Shown piece by piece: positions 7,454 to 15,218 of a DNA stretch of 19,756 nucleotides. Numbering within the stretch: the stretch's first letter is position 1; every line of letters starts with the position of its first letter. The notes under the pieces were generated by a model. The model made no database searches. It was not told the origin of the DNA and saw only the letters and a list, made by a program, of their open reading frames with translations. Source of the stretch: Neisseria uirgultaei (lineage in GTDB: Bacteria; Pseudomonadota; Gammaproteobacteria; Burkholderiales; Neisseriaceae); NCBI RefSeq assembly GCF_962719845.1, contig NZ_CAUIYF010000021.1, forward strand, positions 1 to 19,756, read 5' to 3'. The position numbers were made by a program, and so were the translations under genes.

Positions 7454-7489
7454 AAAAAATTAACCGGCCTTGTGCCGGTTAATTTTTTT
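7454..7489 (+). terminator. Strong intrinsic terminator after trpT
   Basis: A GC-rich core AACCGGC (7462-7468) / GCCGGTT (7474-7480) extends through A/T pairs to about 15 bp with the 5-nt loop CTTGT, and ends in seven T (7483-7489). It should stop the tuf-trpT transcript, so secE-nusG needs its own promoter. Confidence 0.93.
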
Positions 7490-7544
7490 GTATTTGTTAT
7501 TTAGTAAACTCTCTTGCCATTTGCATGGATTGAGAATAGACAGA

Positions 7545-7553
7545 TGCTATGAT
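7545..7553 (+). promoter_or_regulatory. Candidate extended -10 promoter for secE-nusG
   Basis: TGCTATGAT fits TGN plus TATAAT with one mismatch (7545-7553). No -35 is well spaced: TTGCCA at 7514 is too far and TTGAGA at 7530 too near. The start site would fall near 7560, leaving an unusually short leader before ATG 7565. Confidence 0.4.
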
Positions 7554-7564
7554 GGATAAATAAT

Positions 7565-7843
7565 ATGACAGAACATACGCCTGAAAAAAAGAACGTTAAA
7601 GTGGATCAACTGGTTGTTCAAGATAAAGAATCTGCATCTAATTCCGGTAAGGAAGGTTTTTTTGCATATTTCTCAAATTCTTGGTCCGAATTCAAAAAGG
7701 TGGTTTGGCCTAAGCGTGAAGATGCTGTCAGAATGACTGTATTTGTTATAGTGTTTGTTGCTGTGCTTTCTATATTTATCTATGCGGCAGATACAGCAAT
7801 TTCGTGGTTATTTTTTGATGTATTGCTGAGAAGGGAAGGTTGA
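7565..7843 (+). CDS. secE: SecE, preprotein translocase subunit
   Basis: SecE is the essential inner-membrane subunit that clamps SecY in the SecYEG channel. The product has 92 aa, a single-membrane-segment form. A hydrophilic N-terminus (1-30) leads to the conserved amphipathic stretch with FKKVVWPKREDAV (WPK at 48-50), then one membrane helix at about 57-82 rich in V, F and I. The ribosome-binding site is poor (only GATGGA before the ATG). It ends 1 nt before nusG, and this secE-nusG pairing is almost universal in bacteria. Confidence 0.96.
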   Translation: MTEHTPEKKNVKVDQLVVQDKESASNSGKEGFFAYFSNSWSEFKKVVWPKREDAVRMTVFVIVFVAVLSIFIYAADTAISWLFFDVLLRREG

Positions 7844-7844
7844 G

Positions 7845-8381
7845 ATGTCGAAAAAATGGTATGTTGTACAGGCGTATTCGGGGTTTGAGAAGAATGTCCA
7901 ACGAACATTGGAAGAGCGAATTGCCCGTGAGGAGATGGGAGATTATTTCGGACAAATTCTGGTGCCTGTAGAGAAAGTTGTTGATATCCGCAATGGTCGT
8001 AAGACTATTAGTGAAAGAAAGTCATATCCTGGTTATGTGCTAGTTGAGATGGAAATGACAGATGACTCTTGGCATCTTGTAAAAAGCACTCCCCGTGTTT
8101 CGGGTTTTATTGGAGGGAGGGCTAATAGACCCACGCCGATTAGTCAGAGAGAGGCTGAAATTATTTTACAGCAGGTTCAGACCGGCATAGAGAAGCCGAA
8201 ACCAAAAGTTGAATTTGAGGTCGGTCAACAGGTTCGTGTAAATGAAGGGCCGTTTGCGGATTTTAACGGGGTGGTTGAGGAGGTCAATTATGAACGGAAT
8301 AAGTTACGCGTGTCTGTTCAGATATTTGGTAGAGAAACACCCGTTGAGCTGGAGTTCAGCCAGGTTGAAAAGATTAACTGA
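7845..8381 (+). CDS. nusG: Transcription termination/antitermination factor NusG
   Basis: NusG binds the RNA polymerase clamp, suppresses pausing, and bridges to Rho or ribosomal S10. The product has 178 aa, like E. coli NusG. The N-terminal NGN domain (about 4-115) begins KKWYVVQAYSGFEK and contains YPGYVLVEM; the KOW domain (about 125-175) has VGQQVRVNEGPFADFNGVV. ATG 7845 is one base after the secE stop, so it is translationally coupled. The next genes, rplK onward, have their own promoter at 8391. Confidence 0.98.
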   Translation: MSKKWYVVQAYSGFEKNVQRTLEERIAREEMGDYFGQILVPVEKVVDIRNGRKTISERKSYPGYVLVEMEMTDDSWHLVKSTPRVSGFIGGRANRPTPISQREAEIILQQVQTGIEKPKPKVEFEVGQQVRVNEGPFADFNGVVEEVNYERNKLRVSVQIFGRETPVELEFSQVEKIN

Positions 8382-8390
8382 TTTTTATAC

Positions 8391-8419
8391 TTGAAAAAAA
8401 AGCAATAAGAGGATAGAAT
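8391..8419 (+). promoter_or_regulatory. Promoter of rplKAJL
   Basis: TTGAAA (8391-8396, 5/6 match) and TAGAAT (8414-8419, 5/6 match) are spaced exactly 17 nt. Transcription would start near 8426, leaving a leader of about 55 nt before rplK. It lies immediately after nusG. Confidence 0.85.
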
Positions 8420-8431
8420 CAAAAATTAACT

Positions 8432-8463
8432 TGGGGAGCGGAAATGGTTCCGCGTCTTACCCG
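8432..8463 (+). promoter_or_regulatory. Structured rplK leader, candidate L1 autoregulatory site
   Basis: An inner stem GCGGAA/TTCCGC (8438-8443 with 8448-8453), loop ATGG, sits inside a short outer GGG/CCC pairing (8433-8435 with 8460-8462), with an asymmetric internal loop on the 3' side. L1 leaders in many bacteria mimic the 23S L1 site as two short helices around such a loop. The RBS AGGAG follows at 8469-8473. This is inference; I could not align it to a covariance model. Confidence 0.5.
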
Positions 8464-8481
8464 TTTTTAGGAGTCCGTTAA

Positions 8482-8916
8482 GTGGCAAAGAAAATTATCG
8501 GCTATATTAAACTGCAAATTCCTGCAGGTAAAGCCAATCCATCCCCCCCAGTTGGTCCTGCTTTGGGTCAACGTGGTTTGAATATTATGGAATTCTGTAA
8601 AGCATTTAATGCTGCAACCCAAGGTATGGAGCCTGGCTTGCCGATTCCGGTTGTGATTACTGCATTTGCAGATAAATCATTCACATTTGTGATGAAAACC
8701 CCGCCGGCTTCTATCTTGTTGAAAAAAGCTGCCGGTTTGCAAAAGGGCAGTTCTAATCCTCTGACTAACAAAGTGGGTAAATTGACCCGTGCTCAGTTGG
8801 AAGAAATTGCTAAAACTAAAGAGCCTGATTTGACTGCTGCTGACTTGGATGCGGCTGTTCGTACGATAGCAGGTTCTGCTCGCTCAATGGGCTTGGATGT
8901 GGAGGGTGTTGTATAA
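8482..8916 (+). CDS. rplK: 50S ribosomal protein L11
   Basis: L11 forms the base of the L7/L12 stalk with 23S helices 43-44 and is needed for GTPase-factor function. The 144-aa length is typical. The N-terminal domain has [20 protein letters not shown] and the C-terminal rRNA-binding domain contains [20 protein letters not shown]. The start is GTG at 8482, chosen because AGGAG lies 8 nt upstream and the protein begins [11 protein letters not shown]. The stop TAA overlaps the rplA ATG by one base (TAATG), so the two are translationally coupled. Confidence 0.98.
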
Positions 8917-9611
8917 TGGCTAAAGTATCTAAACGCTTGAAAGCTCTTCGCTCTTCTGTTGAGGCTAACAAACTGTACGCAATCGACGAAGCAATTGCCT
9001 TGGTTAAAAAAGCTGCTACCGCTAAATTTGACGAATCTGTTGACGTATCTTTCAACTTGGGCGTTGATCCTCGTAAATCTGACCAGGTTATCCGTGGTTC
9101 AGTCGTTCTGCCTAAAGGTACTGGTAAAACAACTCGCGTAGCTGTATTTACACAAGGTGCAAATGCAGAAGCTGCCAAAGAAGCCGGTGCGGATATCGTC
9201 GGTTTTGAAGATTTGGCTGCTGAAATCAAAGCAGGCAATCTGAACTTTGATGTTGTTATCGCTTCTCCTGATGCAATGCGTATCGTTGGTCAATTGGGTA
9301 CCATCTTAGGTCCTCGTGGTCTGATGCCAAACCCTAAAGTAGGTACGGTTACCCCTAATGTTGCCGAAGCAGTTAAAAATGCAAAAGCAGGTCAGGTTCA
9401 ATATCGTACAGATAAAGCTGGTATCGTTCATGCAACGATTGGTCGTGCTTCTTTTGCTGAAGCTGACTTGAAAGAAAACTTCAATGCGTTGCTGGATGCT
9501 ATCGTTAAAGCCAAACCTGCTGCTGCTAAAGGTCAGTATTTGAAAAAAGTTGCTGTATCCAGCACTATGGGTTTGGGTGTTCGCGTTGATACTGCAAGCG
9601 TGAACAACTAA
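8916..9611 (+). CDS. rplA: 50S ribosomal protein L1
   Basis: L1 forms the mobile stalk that helps release E-site tRNA, and in many bacteria it represses translation of the rplK-rplA mRNA. The product has 231 aa, the usual length. The signature GPRGLMPNPKVGTVT starts at residue 132, and the C-terminal VSSTMGLGVRVD is present. It overlaps rplK by one base, and its RBS GGAGGG (8901-8906) lies inside rplK. A 224-nt leader separates it from rplJ. Confidence 0.98.
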   Translation: MAKVSKRLKALRSSVEANKLYAIDEAIALVKKAATAKFDESVDVSFNLGVDPRKSDQVIRGSVVLPKGTGKTTRVAVFTQGANAEAAKEAGADIVGFEDLAAEIKAGNLNFDVVIASPDAMRIVGQLGTILGPRGLMPNPKVGTVTPNVAEAVKNAKAGQVQYRTDKAGIVHATIGRASFAEADLKENFNALLDAIVKAKPAAAKGQYLKKVAVSSTMGLGVRVDTASVNN

Positions 9612-9835
9612 TGAAATTTTCAGGTAATCCGGTTTTCTAAATTATCTGAATTTGGGCTACTTAAAATTAAGTAGATGTCCAAGACCGTAGGGATCGTAAG
9701 ATTTAATCGTAACTGCCCTACGCAGACGGTAGTCCTGAAACACATTGCAAGATTGCTTGTAAGATGTCTTTTTAGGTTACCGCGCTGGTGGGATATCGTT
9801 TTGGTATCCTGTTTATAAACAGTGGGAGGTAGACC
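9612..9835 (+). promoter_or_regulatory. rplJ leader with multiple hairpins, probable L10(L12)4 autoregulatory RNA
   Basis: The 224-nt gap is filled with structure: TTCAGGTAAT/ATTATCTGAA (9619-9628 with 9641-9650, one wobble); CTACTTAA/TTAAGTAG (9657-9664 with 9667-9674); CGTAGGG/CCCTACG (9686-9692 with 9716-9722); GGATATC/GGTATCC with one wobble (9791-9797 with 9803-9809); and the palindrome TGTTTATAAACA (9810-9821) just before the RBS. A long structured leader before rplJ is where L10-L12 complexes bind to repress translation in E. coli and relatives; the 9686-9722 element, with an internal TTTAATCGTAACTG segment, is the best candidate core. I see no convincing promoter here. Confidence 0.65.
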
Positions 9836-10336
9836 TTGAGTCTCAATATTGAAACCAAGAAAGTGGCGGTCGAGGAAATTAGCGCGGCAATTGCTAACGC
9901 CCAAACCCTCGTAGTCGCTGAATATCGCGGTATCAGTGTTTCCAGTATGACTGAGCTTCGTGCGAATGCACGTAAAGAAGGCGTTTATTTGCGCGTTCTG
10001 AAAAATACTTTGGCTCGTCGTGCAGTGCAAGGTACTTCATTCGCAGAATTGGCCGACCAAATGGTTGGTCCGTTGGTTTACGCTGCTTCTGAAGATGCTG
10101 TTGCTGCTGCTAAAGTGTTGCACCAATTCGCGAAAAAAGATGACAAAATTGTCGTTAAAGCCGGTTCTTACAATGGCGAAGTAATGAATGCTGCTCAGGT
10201 TGCTGAGTTGGCCTCTATTCCGAGCCGCGAAGAGCTGTTGTCCAAACTGTTGTTCGTTATGCAAGCTCCTGTATCGGGCTTTGCGCGCGGTTTGGCTGCT
10301 TTGGCAGAGAAAAAAGCCGGCGAAGAAGCCGCTTAA
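9836..10336 (+). CDS. rplJ: 50S ribosomal protein L10
   Basis: L10 anchors L7/L12 dimers to the ribosome stalk. The product has 166 aa, normal for the family. The N-terminal rRNA-binding domain contains LVVAEYRGISVSSMTELR and LRVLKNTLARRA; the C-terminal helix that binds L12 dimers is Ala-rich (GFARGLAALAEKKAGEEAA). The start is TTG at 9836, chosen because GGGAGG (9823-9828) lies 7 nt upstream and the product begins SLNIETKK as expected. A TTG start on an abundant ribosomal protein is unusual and may assist autoregulation together with the leader. Confidence 0.97.
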   Translation: MSLNIETKKVAVEEISAAIANAQTLVVAEYRGISVSSMTELRANARKEGVYLRVLKNTLARRAVQGTSFAELADQMVGPLVYAASEDAVAAAKVLHQFAKKDDKIVVKAGSYNGEVMNAAQVAELASIPSREELLSKLLFVMQAPVSGFARGLAALAEKKAGEEAA

Positions 10337-10394
10337 TCGATTTTGTTTCTGTTAATCAATTATTTTTTAATACAATATTCGGAGTAAATATAGC

Positions 10395-10763
10395 ATGGCT
10401 ATTACTAAAGAAGACATTTTGGAAGCAGTTGGTTCTTTGACCGTAATGGAATTGAACGACTTGGTTAAAGCTTTTGAAGAAAAATTTGGTGTTTCTGCTG
10501 CTGCAGTTGCTGTTACAGGTTCTGTTGGTCCTGCTGCTGCCGCTGAAGAAAAAACTGAATTTGATGTCGTTTTGGCTTCTGCCGGTGATCAAAAAGTTGG
10601 CGTGATTAAAGTTGTCCGCGCTATCACTGGTCTGGGTCTGAAAGAAGCTAAAGACATCGTTGATGGTGCACCTAAAACTTTGAAAGAAGGTGTTTCTAAA
10701 GCTGAAGCTGAAGACATCCAAAAACAACTGGAAGAAGCCGGCGCTAAAGTCGAAATCAAATAA
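10395..10763 (+). CDS. rplL: 50S ribosomal protein L7/L12
   Basis: L7/L12 is the multicopy stalk protein that recruits EF-Tu, EF-G and IF2. The product has 122 aa: N-terminal dimerisation domain (1-33), Ala/Val/Gly-rich flexible hinge (about 34-53), and C-terminal factor-binding domain with GLGLKEAKDIVDGAPKTLKEG. GGAG (10381-10384) precedes the ATG by 10 nt. A 58-nt gap separates it from rplJ. A stem-loop after the stop marks the boundary with rpoBC. Confidence 0.98.
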   Translation: MAITKEDILEAVGSLTVMELNDLVKAFEEKFGVSAAAVAVTGSVGPAAAAEEKTEFDVVLASAGDQKVGVIKVVRAITGLGLKEAKDIVDGAPKTLKEGVSKAEAEDIQKQLEEAGAKVEIK

Positions 10764-10779
10764 TTTGATACTTCCTATG

Positions 10780-10810
10780 AAGGCTGGCAGTTTTCTGCCA
10801 GCCTTATTTT
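10780..10810 (+). terminator. rplL-rpoB attenuator or terminator
   Basis: AAGGCTGGCAG (10780-10790) pairs perfectly with CTGCCAGCCTT (10795-10805) across a TTTT loop, followed by ATTTTG. The weak T-run suggests partial termination, matching the E. coli rplL-rpoB attenuator that sets the ratio of ribosomal protein to polymerase. Confidence 0.8.
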
Positions 10811-10837
10811 GCTTCTTAAAATAAATATCAGCCATTG

Positions 10838-10887
10838 TTTACATTTATTTGCATAGTCTTTATAAAATCATTGCAAATAAATGTAAA
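10838..10887 (+). promoter_or_regulatory. Candidate rpoBC promoter inside a perfect 16-bp inverted repeat
   Basis: Left arm 10838-10853 and right arm 10872-10887 are exact reverse complements (16/16) with an 18-nt spacer. A good sigma-70 promoter lies across them: TTTACA (10838-10843, 5/6) in the left arm, 17 nt, TATAAA (10861-10866, 5/6) in the spacer. The right arm begins at about the start site. This could be an operator for a dimeric regulator, or an RNA/DNA hairpin if read through from rplL. Confidence 0.55.
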
Positions 10888-10911
10888 TATCAGATTGATG
10901 CATACCGTTGT

Positions 10912-10923
10912 TTCAGACGGCCT
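10912..10923 (-). repeat. AG-DUS in the rpoB leader
   Basis: TTCAGACGGCCT is the reverse complement of AGGCCGTCTGAA. It is single, not paired with a nearby inverse copy, so it serves uptake rather than termination. It lies about 30 nt upstream of rpoB. Confidence 0.85.
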
Positions 10924-10952
10924 ATTATTTAAAATTGCTTTTCGGAGTGTAT

Positions 10953-13900
10953 ATGAGCTATTCGTTTACCGAGAAAAAACGTATCCGTAAGAGTTTTGCA
11001 AAGCGGGAAAATGTTTTAGATGTTCCTTTCCTGCTGGCAACCCAAATTGATTCTTATGCGAAGTTTTTGCAGCTGGAAAATGCTTTTGACAAACGTACCG
11101 ATGACGGTCTGCAGGCGGCATTTAATTCTATTTTCCCGATTGTGAGCCATAACGGTTATGCGCGATTGGAGTTTGTGCATTACACATTGGGCGAGCCTTT
11201 GTTCGATATTCCCGAATGTCAGTTGCGCGGAATCACTTATGCAGCCCCCTTGCGCGCGCGTATCCGTTTGGTGATTTTGGATAAGGAAGCATCTAAACCG
11301 ACGGTAAAAGAAGTTCGTGAAAACGAAGTGTATATGGGCGAAATTCCGTTGATGACCCCGAGCGGTTCGTTTGTGATTAACGGTACTGAGCGTGTGATTG
11401 TTTCCCAGTTGCACCGTTCGCCCGGCGTATTCTTCGAGCATGACAAAGGTAAGACGCACTCTTCCGGCAAATTGTTATTCTCCGCCCGCATCATTCCCTA
11501 CCGTGGTTCATGGTTGGATTTTGAATTTGATCCGAAAGATTTGCTGTATTTCCGTATCGACCGCCGCCGTAAAATGCCGGTAACGATTTTGTTGAAGGCT
11601 TTGGGCTATAACAATGAGCAAATCTTGGATATTTTCTACGACAAAGAAACGTTCTATTTGTCTCCAAACGGTGTTCAAACCGATTTGGTCGCAGGTCGTC
11701 TGAAAGGCGAAACTGCCAAGGTCGATATCTTGGATAAAGAAGGCAATGTATTGGTTGCCAAAGGTAAGCGCATTACTGCGAAAAATATCCGTGATATTAC
11801 CAATGCAGGCCTGACCCGTTTGGATGTAGAACCGGAAAGCCTGCTGGGCAAAGCATTGGCTGCCGATCTGATTGATTCGGAAACTGGTGAGGTATTGGCT
11901 TCTGCCAATGATGAAATTACAGAAGAGTTGTTGGCCAAATTTGATATTAACGGCGTAAAAGAAATTACGACCCTTTATATCAATGAGCTGGATCAGGGTG
12001 CTTATATCTCCAATACCTTGCGTACGGATGAGACTGCCGGCCGGCAGGCGGCTCGTGTTGCGATTTACCGTATGATGCGTCCGGGCGAACCGCCCACCGA
12101 AGAGGCGGTCGAGCAATTGTTTAACCGCTTGTTCTTCAGTGAAGACAGCTATGATCTGTCCCGCGTAGGCCGTATGAAATTTAATACGCGCACATACGAA
12201 CAAAAACTGTCCGAAGCTCAACAAAACTCTTGGTACGGTCGCCTGCTGAATGAAACGTTTGCCGGTGCTGCCGAAAAAGGCGGTTATGTCCTGAGCGTCG
12301 AAGATATTGTTGCCTCGATTGCGACTTTGGTCGAGTTGCGTAACGGCCATGGTGAAGTGGACGATATCGATCACTTGGGCAACCGCCGAGTACGTTCGGT
12401 AGGCGAGCTGACTGAAAACCAATTCCGCAGCGGTTTGGCCCGTGTGGAACGTGCCGTAAAAGAACGTTTGAATCAGGCGGAATCAGAAAACTTGATGCCG
12501 CACGACTTGATCAATGCGAAACCCGTTTCTGCCGCCATCAAAGAATTCTTCGGCTCCAGCCAATTGAGTCAGTTTATGGATCAGACCAACCCCTTGTCTG
12601 AAGTAACCCATAAACGCCGTGTATCCGCATTGGGCCCGGGTGGTTTGACCCGCGAACGTGCCGGCTTCGAGGTGCGGGACGTGCATCCGACCCACTACGG
12701 CCGCGTATGTCCTATTGAAACGCCTGAAGGTCCGAACATCGGTTTGATCAACTCATTGTCCGTTTACGCGCGTACCAATGATTACGGTTTCTTGGAAACG
12801 CCTTACCGCCGCGTTATCGACGGCAAAGTAACCGAGGAAATCGATTACTTGTCTGCCATCGAAGAAGGCCGCTATGTGATTGCACAGGCGAATGCCGATT
12901 TGGATTCAGACGGCAATCTGATTGGCGACTTGGTTACCTGTCGAGAAAAAGGCGAAACCATTATGGCAACGCCCGACCGCGTCCAATATATGGACGTGGC
13001 AACCGGCCAGGTGGTATCCGTTGCGGCATCCCTGATTCCGTTCTTGGAACACGATGACGCGAACCGCGCATTGATGGGTGCGAATATGCAACGTCAGGCA
13101 GTGCCTTGCCTGCGTCCTGAAAAACCGATGGTCGGTACCGGTATCGAGCGTTCCGTTGCCGTTGACTCTGCTACTGCAATCGTTGCCCGCCGAGGCGGCG
13201 TGGTCGAGTATGTCGATGCCAACCGCGTTGTGATCCGTGTCCATGACGACGAAGCGACTGCCGGCGAAGTGGGTGTCGATATTTACAACTTGGTTAAATT
13301 CACCCGTTCCAACCAATCTACCAACATCAACCAACGTCCGGCCGTCAAAGCCGGTGATGTGTTACAGCGCGGCGATTTGGTGGCCGACGGCGCGTCCACC
13401 GATTTGGGTGAATTGGCTTTGGGTCAAAATATGACCATCGCCTTCATGCCGTGGAACGGTTACAACTACGAAGACTCGATTCTGATTTCCGAAAAAGTGG
13501 CTGCGGACGACCGCTATACTTCGATTCACATTGAGGAATTGAATGTCGTTGCTCGAGATACCAAGCTGGGTGCGGAAGACATTACCCGCGATATTCCGAA
13601 CTTGTCCGAACGTATGCAAAACCGTTTGGATGAATCCGGTATTGTTTACATCGGTGCAGAAGTAGAGGCCGGTGACGTCTTGGTGGGTAAAGTAACGCCT
13701 AAAGGCGAAACTCAACTGACTCCTGAAGAAAAACTGTTACGTGCTATCTTCGGTGAAAAAGCGTCTGATGTAAAAGATACTTCATTGCGTATGCCTACCG
13801 GCATGAGCGGTACCGTTATCGACGTTCAAGTCTTTACCCGTGAAGGTATCCAACGCGACAAACGTGCTCAATCCATTATTGATTCTGAGCTGAAACGTTA

Positions 13901-15131
13901 CCGTCAAGACTTGAGCGACCAGTTGCGTATTTTCGATAACGACGCATTTGACCGTATTGAGCGCATGATTGTCGGCCAAAAAGCCAACGGTGGCCCGATG
14001 AAGCTGGCTAAAGGCAGCGAGATTACTACTGAATATCTGGCAAGCCTGTCCAGCAAACATGATTGGTTTGACATCCGTTTGGCTGACGAAGATTTGGCCA
14101 AACAGTTGGAACTGATTAAATTGAGCCTGCAACAAAAACGAGAAGAAGCGGACGAGTTGTATGAGATTAAGAAGAAAAAACTGACTCAAGGCGACGAGCT
14201 GCAACCGGGCGTACAAAAAATGGTGAAAGTATTTATCGCCATCAAACGCCGTCTGCAAGCCGGTGACAAAATGGCGGGTCGCCACGGTAACAAAGGTGTG
14301 GTATCACGCATTCTGCCGGTGGAAGATATGCCTTACATGGCTGACGGCCGTCCGGTGGACATCGTACTGAACCCGTTGGGCGTACCTTCCCGTATGAACA
14401 TCGGTCAGATTTTGGAAGTTCACTTGGGTTGGGCAGCAAAAGGTATCGGCGAACGTATCGACCGTATGCTGAAAGAGCAACGCAAAGCCGGCGAGCTGCG
14501 TGAATTCTTGAACAAGCTCTACAACGGTAGCGGTAAGAAAGAAGATTTGGACAGCCTGACAGATGAAGAAATCATCGAATTGGCTTCCAACCTGCGTAAA
14601 GGTGCATCTTTCGCTTCTCCAGTATTCGACGGTGCGAAAGAGTCTGAAATCCGCGAAATGTTGAACTTGGCTTACCCAAGCGAAGATCCTGAGGTTGAGA
14701 AACTGGGCTTCAACGACAGTAAAACTCAAATTACGCTGTATGACGGCCGTTCAGGCGAAGCATTTGACCGTAAGGTTACAGTCGGTGTGATGCACTATCT
14801 GAAACTGCACCACTTGGTTGACGAAAAAATGCATGCCCGTTCTACCGGTCCGTACAGTCTGGTTACCCAACAGCCTCTGGGCGGTAAAGCCCAGTTCGGT
14901 GGCCAACGTTTCGGTGAGATGGAGGTTTGGGCATTGGAAGCATACGGCGCGGCATACACGCTGCAAGAGATGCTGACTGTGAAGTCTGATGACGTGAACG
15001 GCCGTACCAAAATGTACGAGAACATCGTCAAAGGCGAACACAAAATCGACGCCGGTATGCCCGAGTCCTTCAACGTATTGGTTAAAGAGATTCGCTCACT
15101 GGGCTTGGATATCGATTTGGAACGTTACTAA
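10953..15131 (+). CDS. rpoB: RNA polymerase beta subunit
   Basis: The beta subunit forms half of the RNA polymerase catalytic cleft and the rifampicin pocket. Chosen start is ATG 10953 (MSYSFTEKKRIRKSF) with GGAG at 10944-10947; an in-frame TTG at 10908 would add 15 residues but lies before the RBS. This gives 1392 aa, the Neisseria length. The rifampicin region SSQLSQFMDQTNPLSEVTHK carries wild-type Asp543, His553 and Ser558, counting Met as 1 (E. coli 516, 526, 531). The C-terminal GGKAQFGGQRFGEMEVWALEAYGAA is intact. AGGTCGTCTGAA occurs inside the gene at 11693-11704 and a 10-base uptake core at 12905-12914 (minus strand). Confidence 0.98.
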   Translation: MSYSFTEKKRIRKSFAKRENVLDVPFLLATQIDSYAKFLQLENAFDKRTDDGLQAAFNSIFPIVSHNGYARLEFVHYTLGEPLFDIPECQLRGITYAAPLRARIRLVILDKEASKPTVKEVRENEVYMGEIPLMTPSGSFVINGTERVIVSQLHRSPGVFFEHDKGKTHSSGKLLFSARIIPYRGSWLDFEFDPKDLLYFRIDRRRKMPVTILLKALGYNNEQILDIFYDKETFYLSPNGVQTDLVAGRLKGETAKVDILDKEGNVLVAKGKRITAKNIRDITNAGLTRLDVEPESLLGKALAADLIDSETGEVLASANDEITEELLAKFDINGVKEITTLYINELDQGAYISNTLRTDETAGRQAARVAIYRMMRPGEPPTEEAVEQLFNRLFFSEDSYDLSRVGRMKFNTRTYEQKLSEAQQNSWYGRLLNETFAGAAEKGGYVLSVEDIVASIATLVELRNGHGEVDDIDHLGNRRVRSVGELTENQFRSGLARVERAVKERLNQAESENLMPHDLINAKPVSAAIKEFFGSSQLSQFMDQTNPLSEVTHKRRVSALGPGGLTRERAGFEVRDVHPTHYGRVCPIETPEGPNIGLINSLSVYARTNDYGFLETPYRRVIDGKVTEEIDYLSAIEEGRYVIAQANADLDSDGNLIGDLVTCREKGETIMATPDRVQYMDVATGQVVSVAASLIPFLEHDDANRALMGANMQRQAVPCLRPEKPMVGTGIERSVAVDSATAIVARRGGVVEYVDANRVVIRVHDDEATAGEVGVDIYNLVKFTRSNQSTNINQRPAVKAGDVLQRGDLVADGASTDLGELALGQNMTIAFMPWNGYNYEDSILISEKVAADDRYTSIHIEELNVVARDTKLGAEDITRDIPNLSERMQNRLDESGIVYIGAEVEAGDVLVGKVTPKGETQLTPEEKLLRAIFGEKASDVKDTSLRMPTGMSGTVIDVQVFTREGIQRDKRAQSIIDSELKRYRQDLSDQLRIFDNDAFDRIERMIVGQKANGGPMKLAKGSEITTEYLASLSSKHDWFDIRLADEDLAKQLELIKLSLQQKREEADELYEIKKKKLTQGDELQPGVQKMVKVFIAIKRRLQAGDKMAGRHGNKGVVSRILPVEDMPYMADGRPVDIVLNPLGVPSRMNIGQILEVHLGWAAKGIGERIDRMLKEQRKAGELREFLNKLYNGSGKKEDLDSLTDEEIIELASNLRKGASFASPVFDGAKESEIREMLNLAYPSEDPEVEKLGFNDSKTQITLYDGRSGEAFDRKVTVGVMHYLKLHHLVDEKMHARSTGPYSLVTQQPLGGKAQFGGQRFGEMEVWALEAYGAAYTLQEMLTVKSDDVNGRTKMYENIVKGEHKIDAGMPESFNVLVKEIRSLGLDIDLERY
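11693..11704 (+). repeat. AGGTCGTCTGAA uptake-sequence variant inside rpoB
   Basis: The 12-mer AGGTCGTCTGAA is in frame in rpoB, within the codons for AGRLK. It has no nearby inverse partner. It matches the variant word used in the fusA-tuf and rpoB-rpoC hairpins. Confidence 0.75.
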
Positions 15132-15138
15132 ACAGAAG

Positions 15139-15170
15139 TTTTCAGACGGCCTTTTAAGGTCGTCTGAAAA
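15139..15170 (+). terminator. Paired uptake-sequence hairpin after rpoB
   Basis: TTCAGACGGCCT (15141-15152) faces AGGTCGTCTGAA (15157-15168), giving a stem with one G-T wobble and a very small loop. The two arms use different words (AGGCC and AGGTC). No long T-run follows. As rpoC has no obvious promoter of its own, this is probably a partial terminator or an mRNA stabiliser. Confidence 0.65.
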
Positions 15171-15206
15171 AGCGGTTTCAGAATAAGAATGAAGCAATCG
15201 GCATTT

Positions 15207-15218
15207 AGGCCGTCTGAA
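15207..15218 (+). repeat. AG-DUS between rpoB and rpoC
   Basis: AGGCCGTCTGAA in the 156-nt rpoB-rpoC gap is the third uptake word within 80 bases. It is unpaired. Nothing else is evident in the rest of the gap except the rpoC RBS. Confidence 0.85.

Noticed and set aside
10838..10887. Correia element or other miniature transposon
   Set aside because: The arms do not match the Correia terminal repeat, there is no TA duplication evident, and the whole unit is only 50 bp with a promoter inside.
12540..12640. Rifampicin resistance substitution in rpoB
   Set aside because: The residues equivalent to E. coli 516, 526 and 531 are wild type (Asp, His, Ser).
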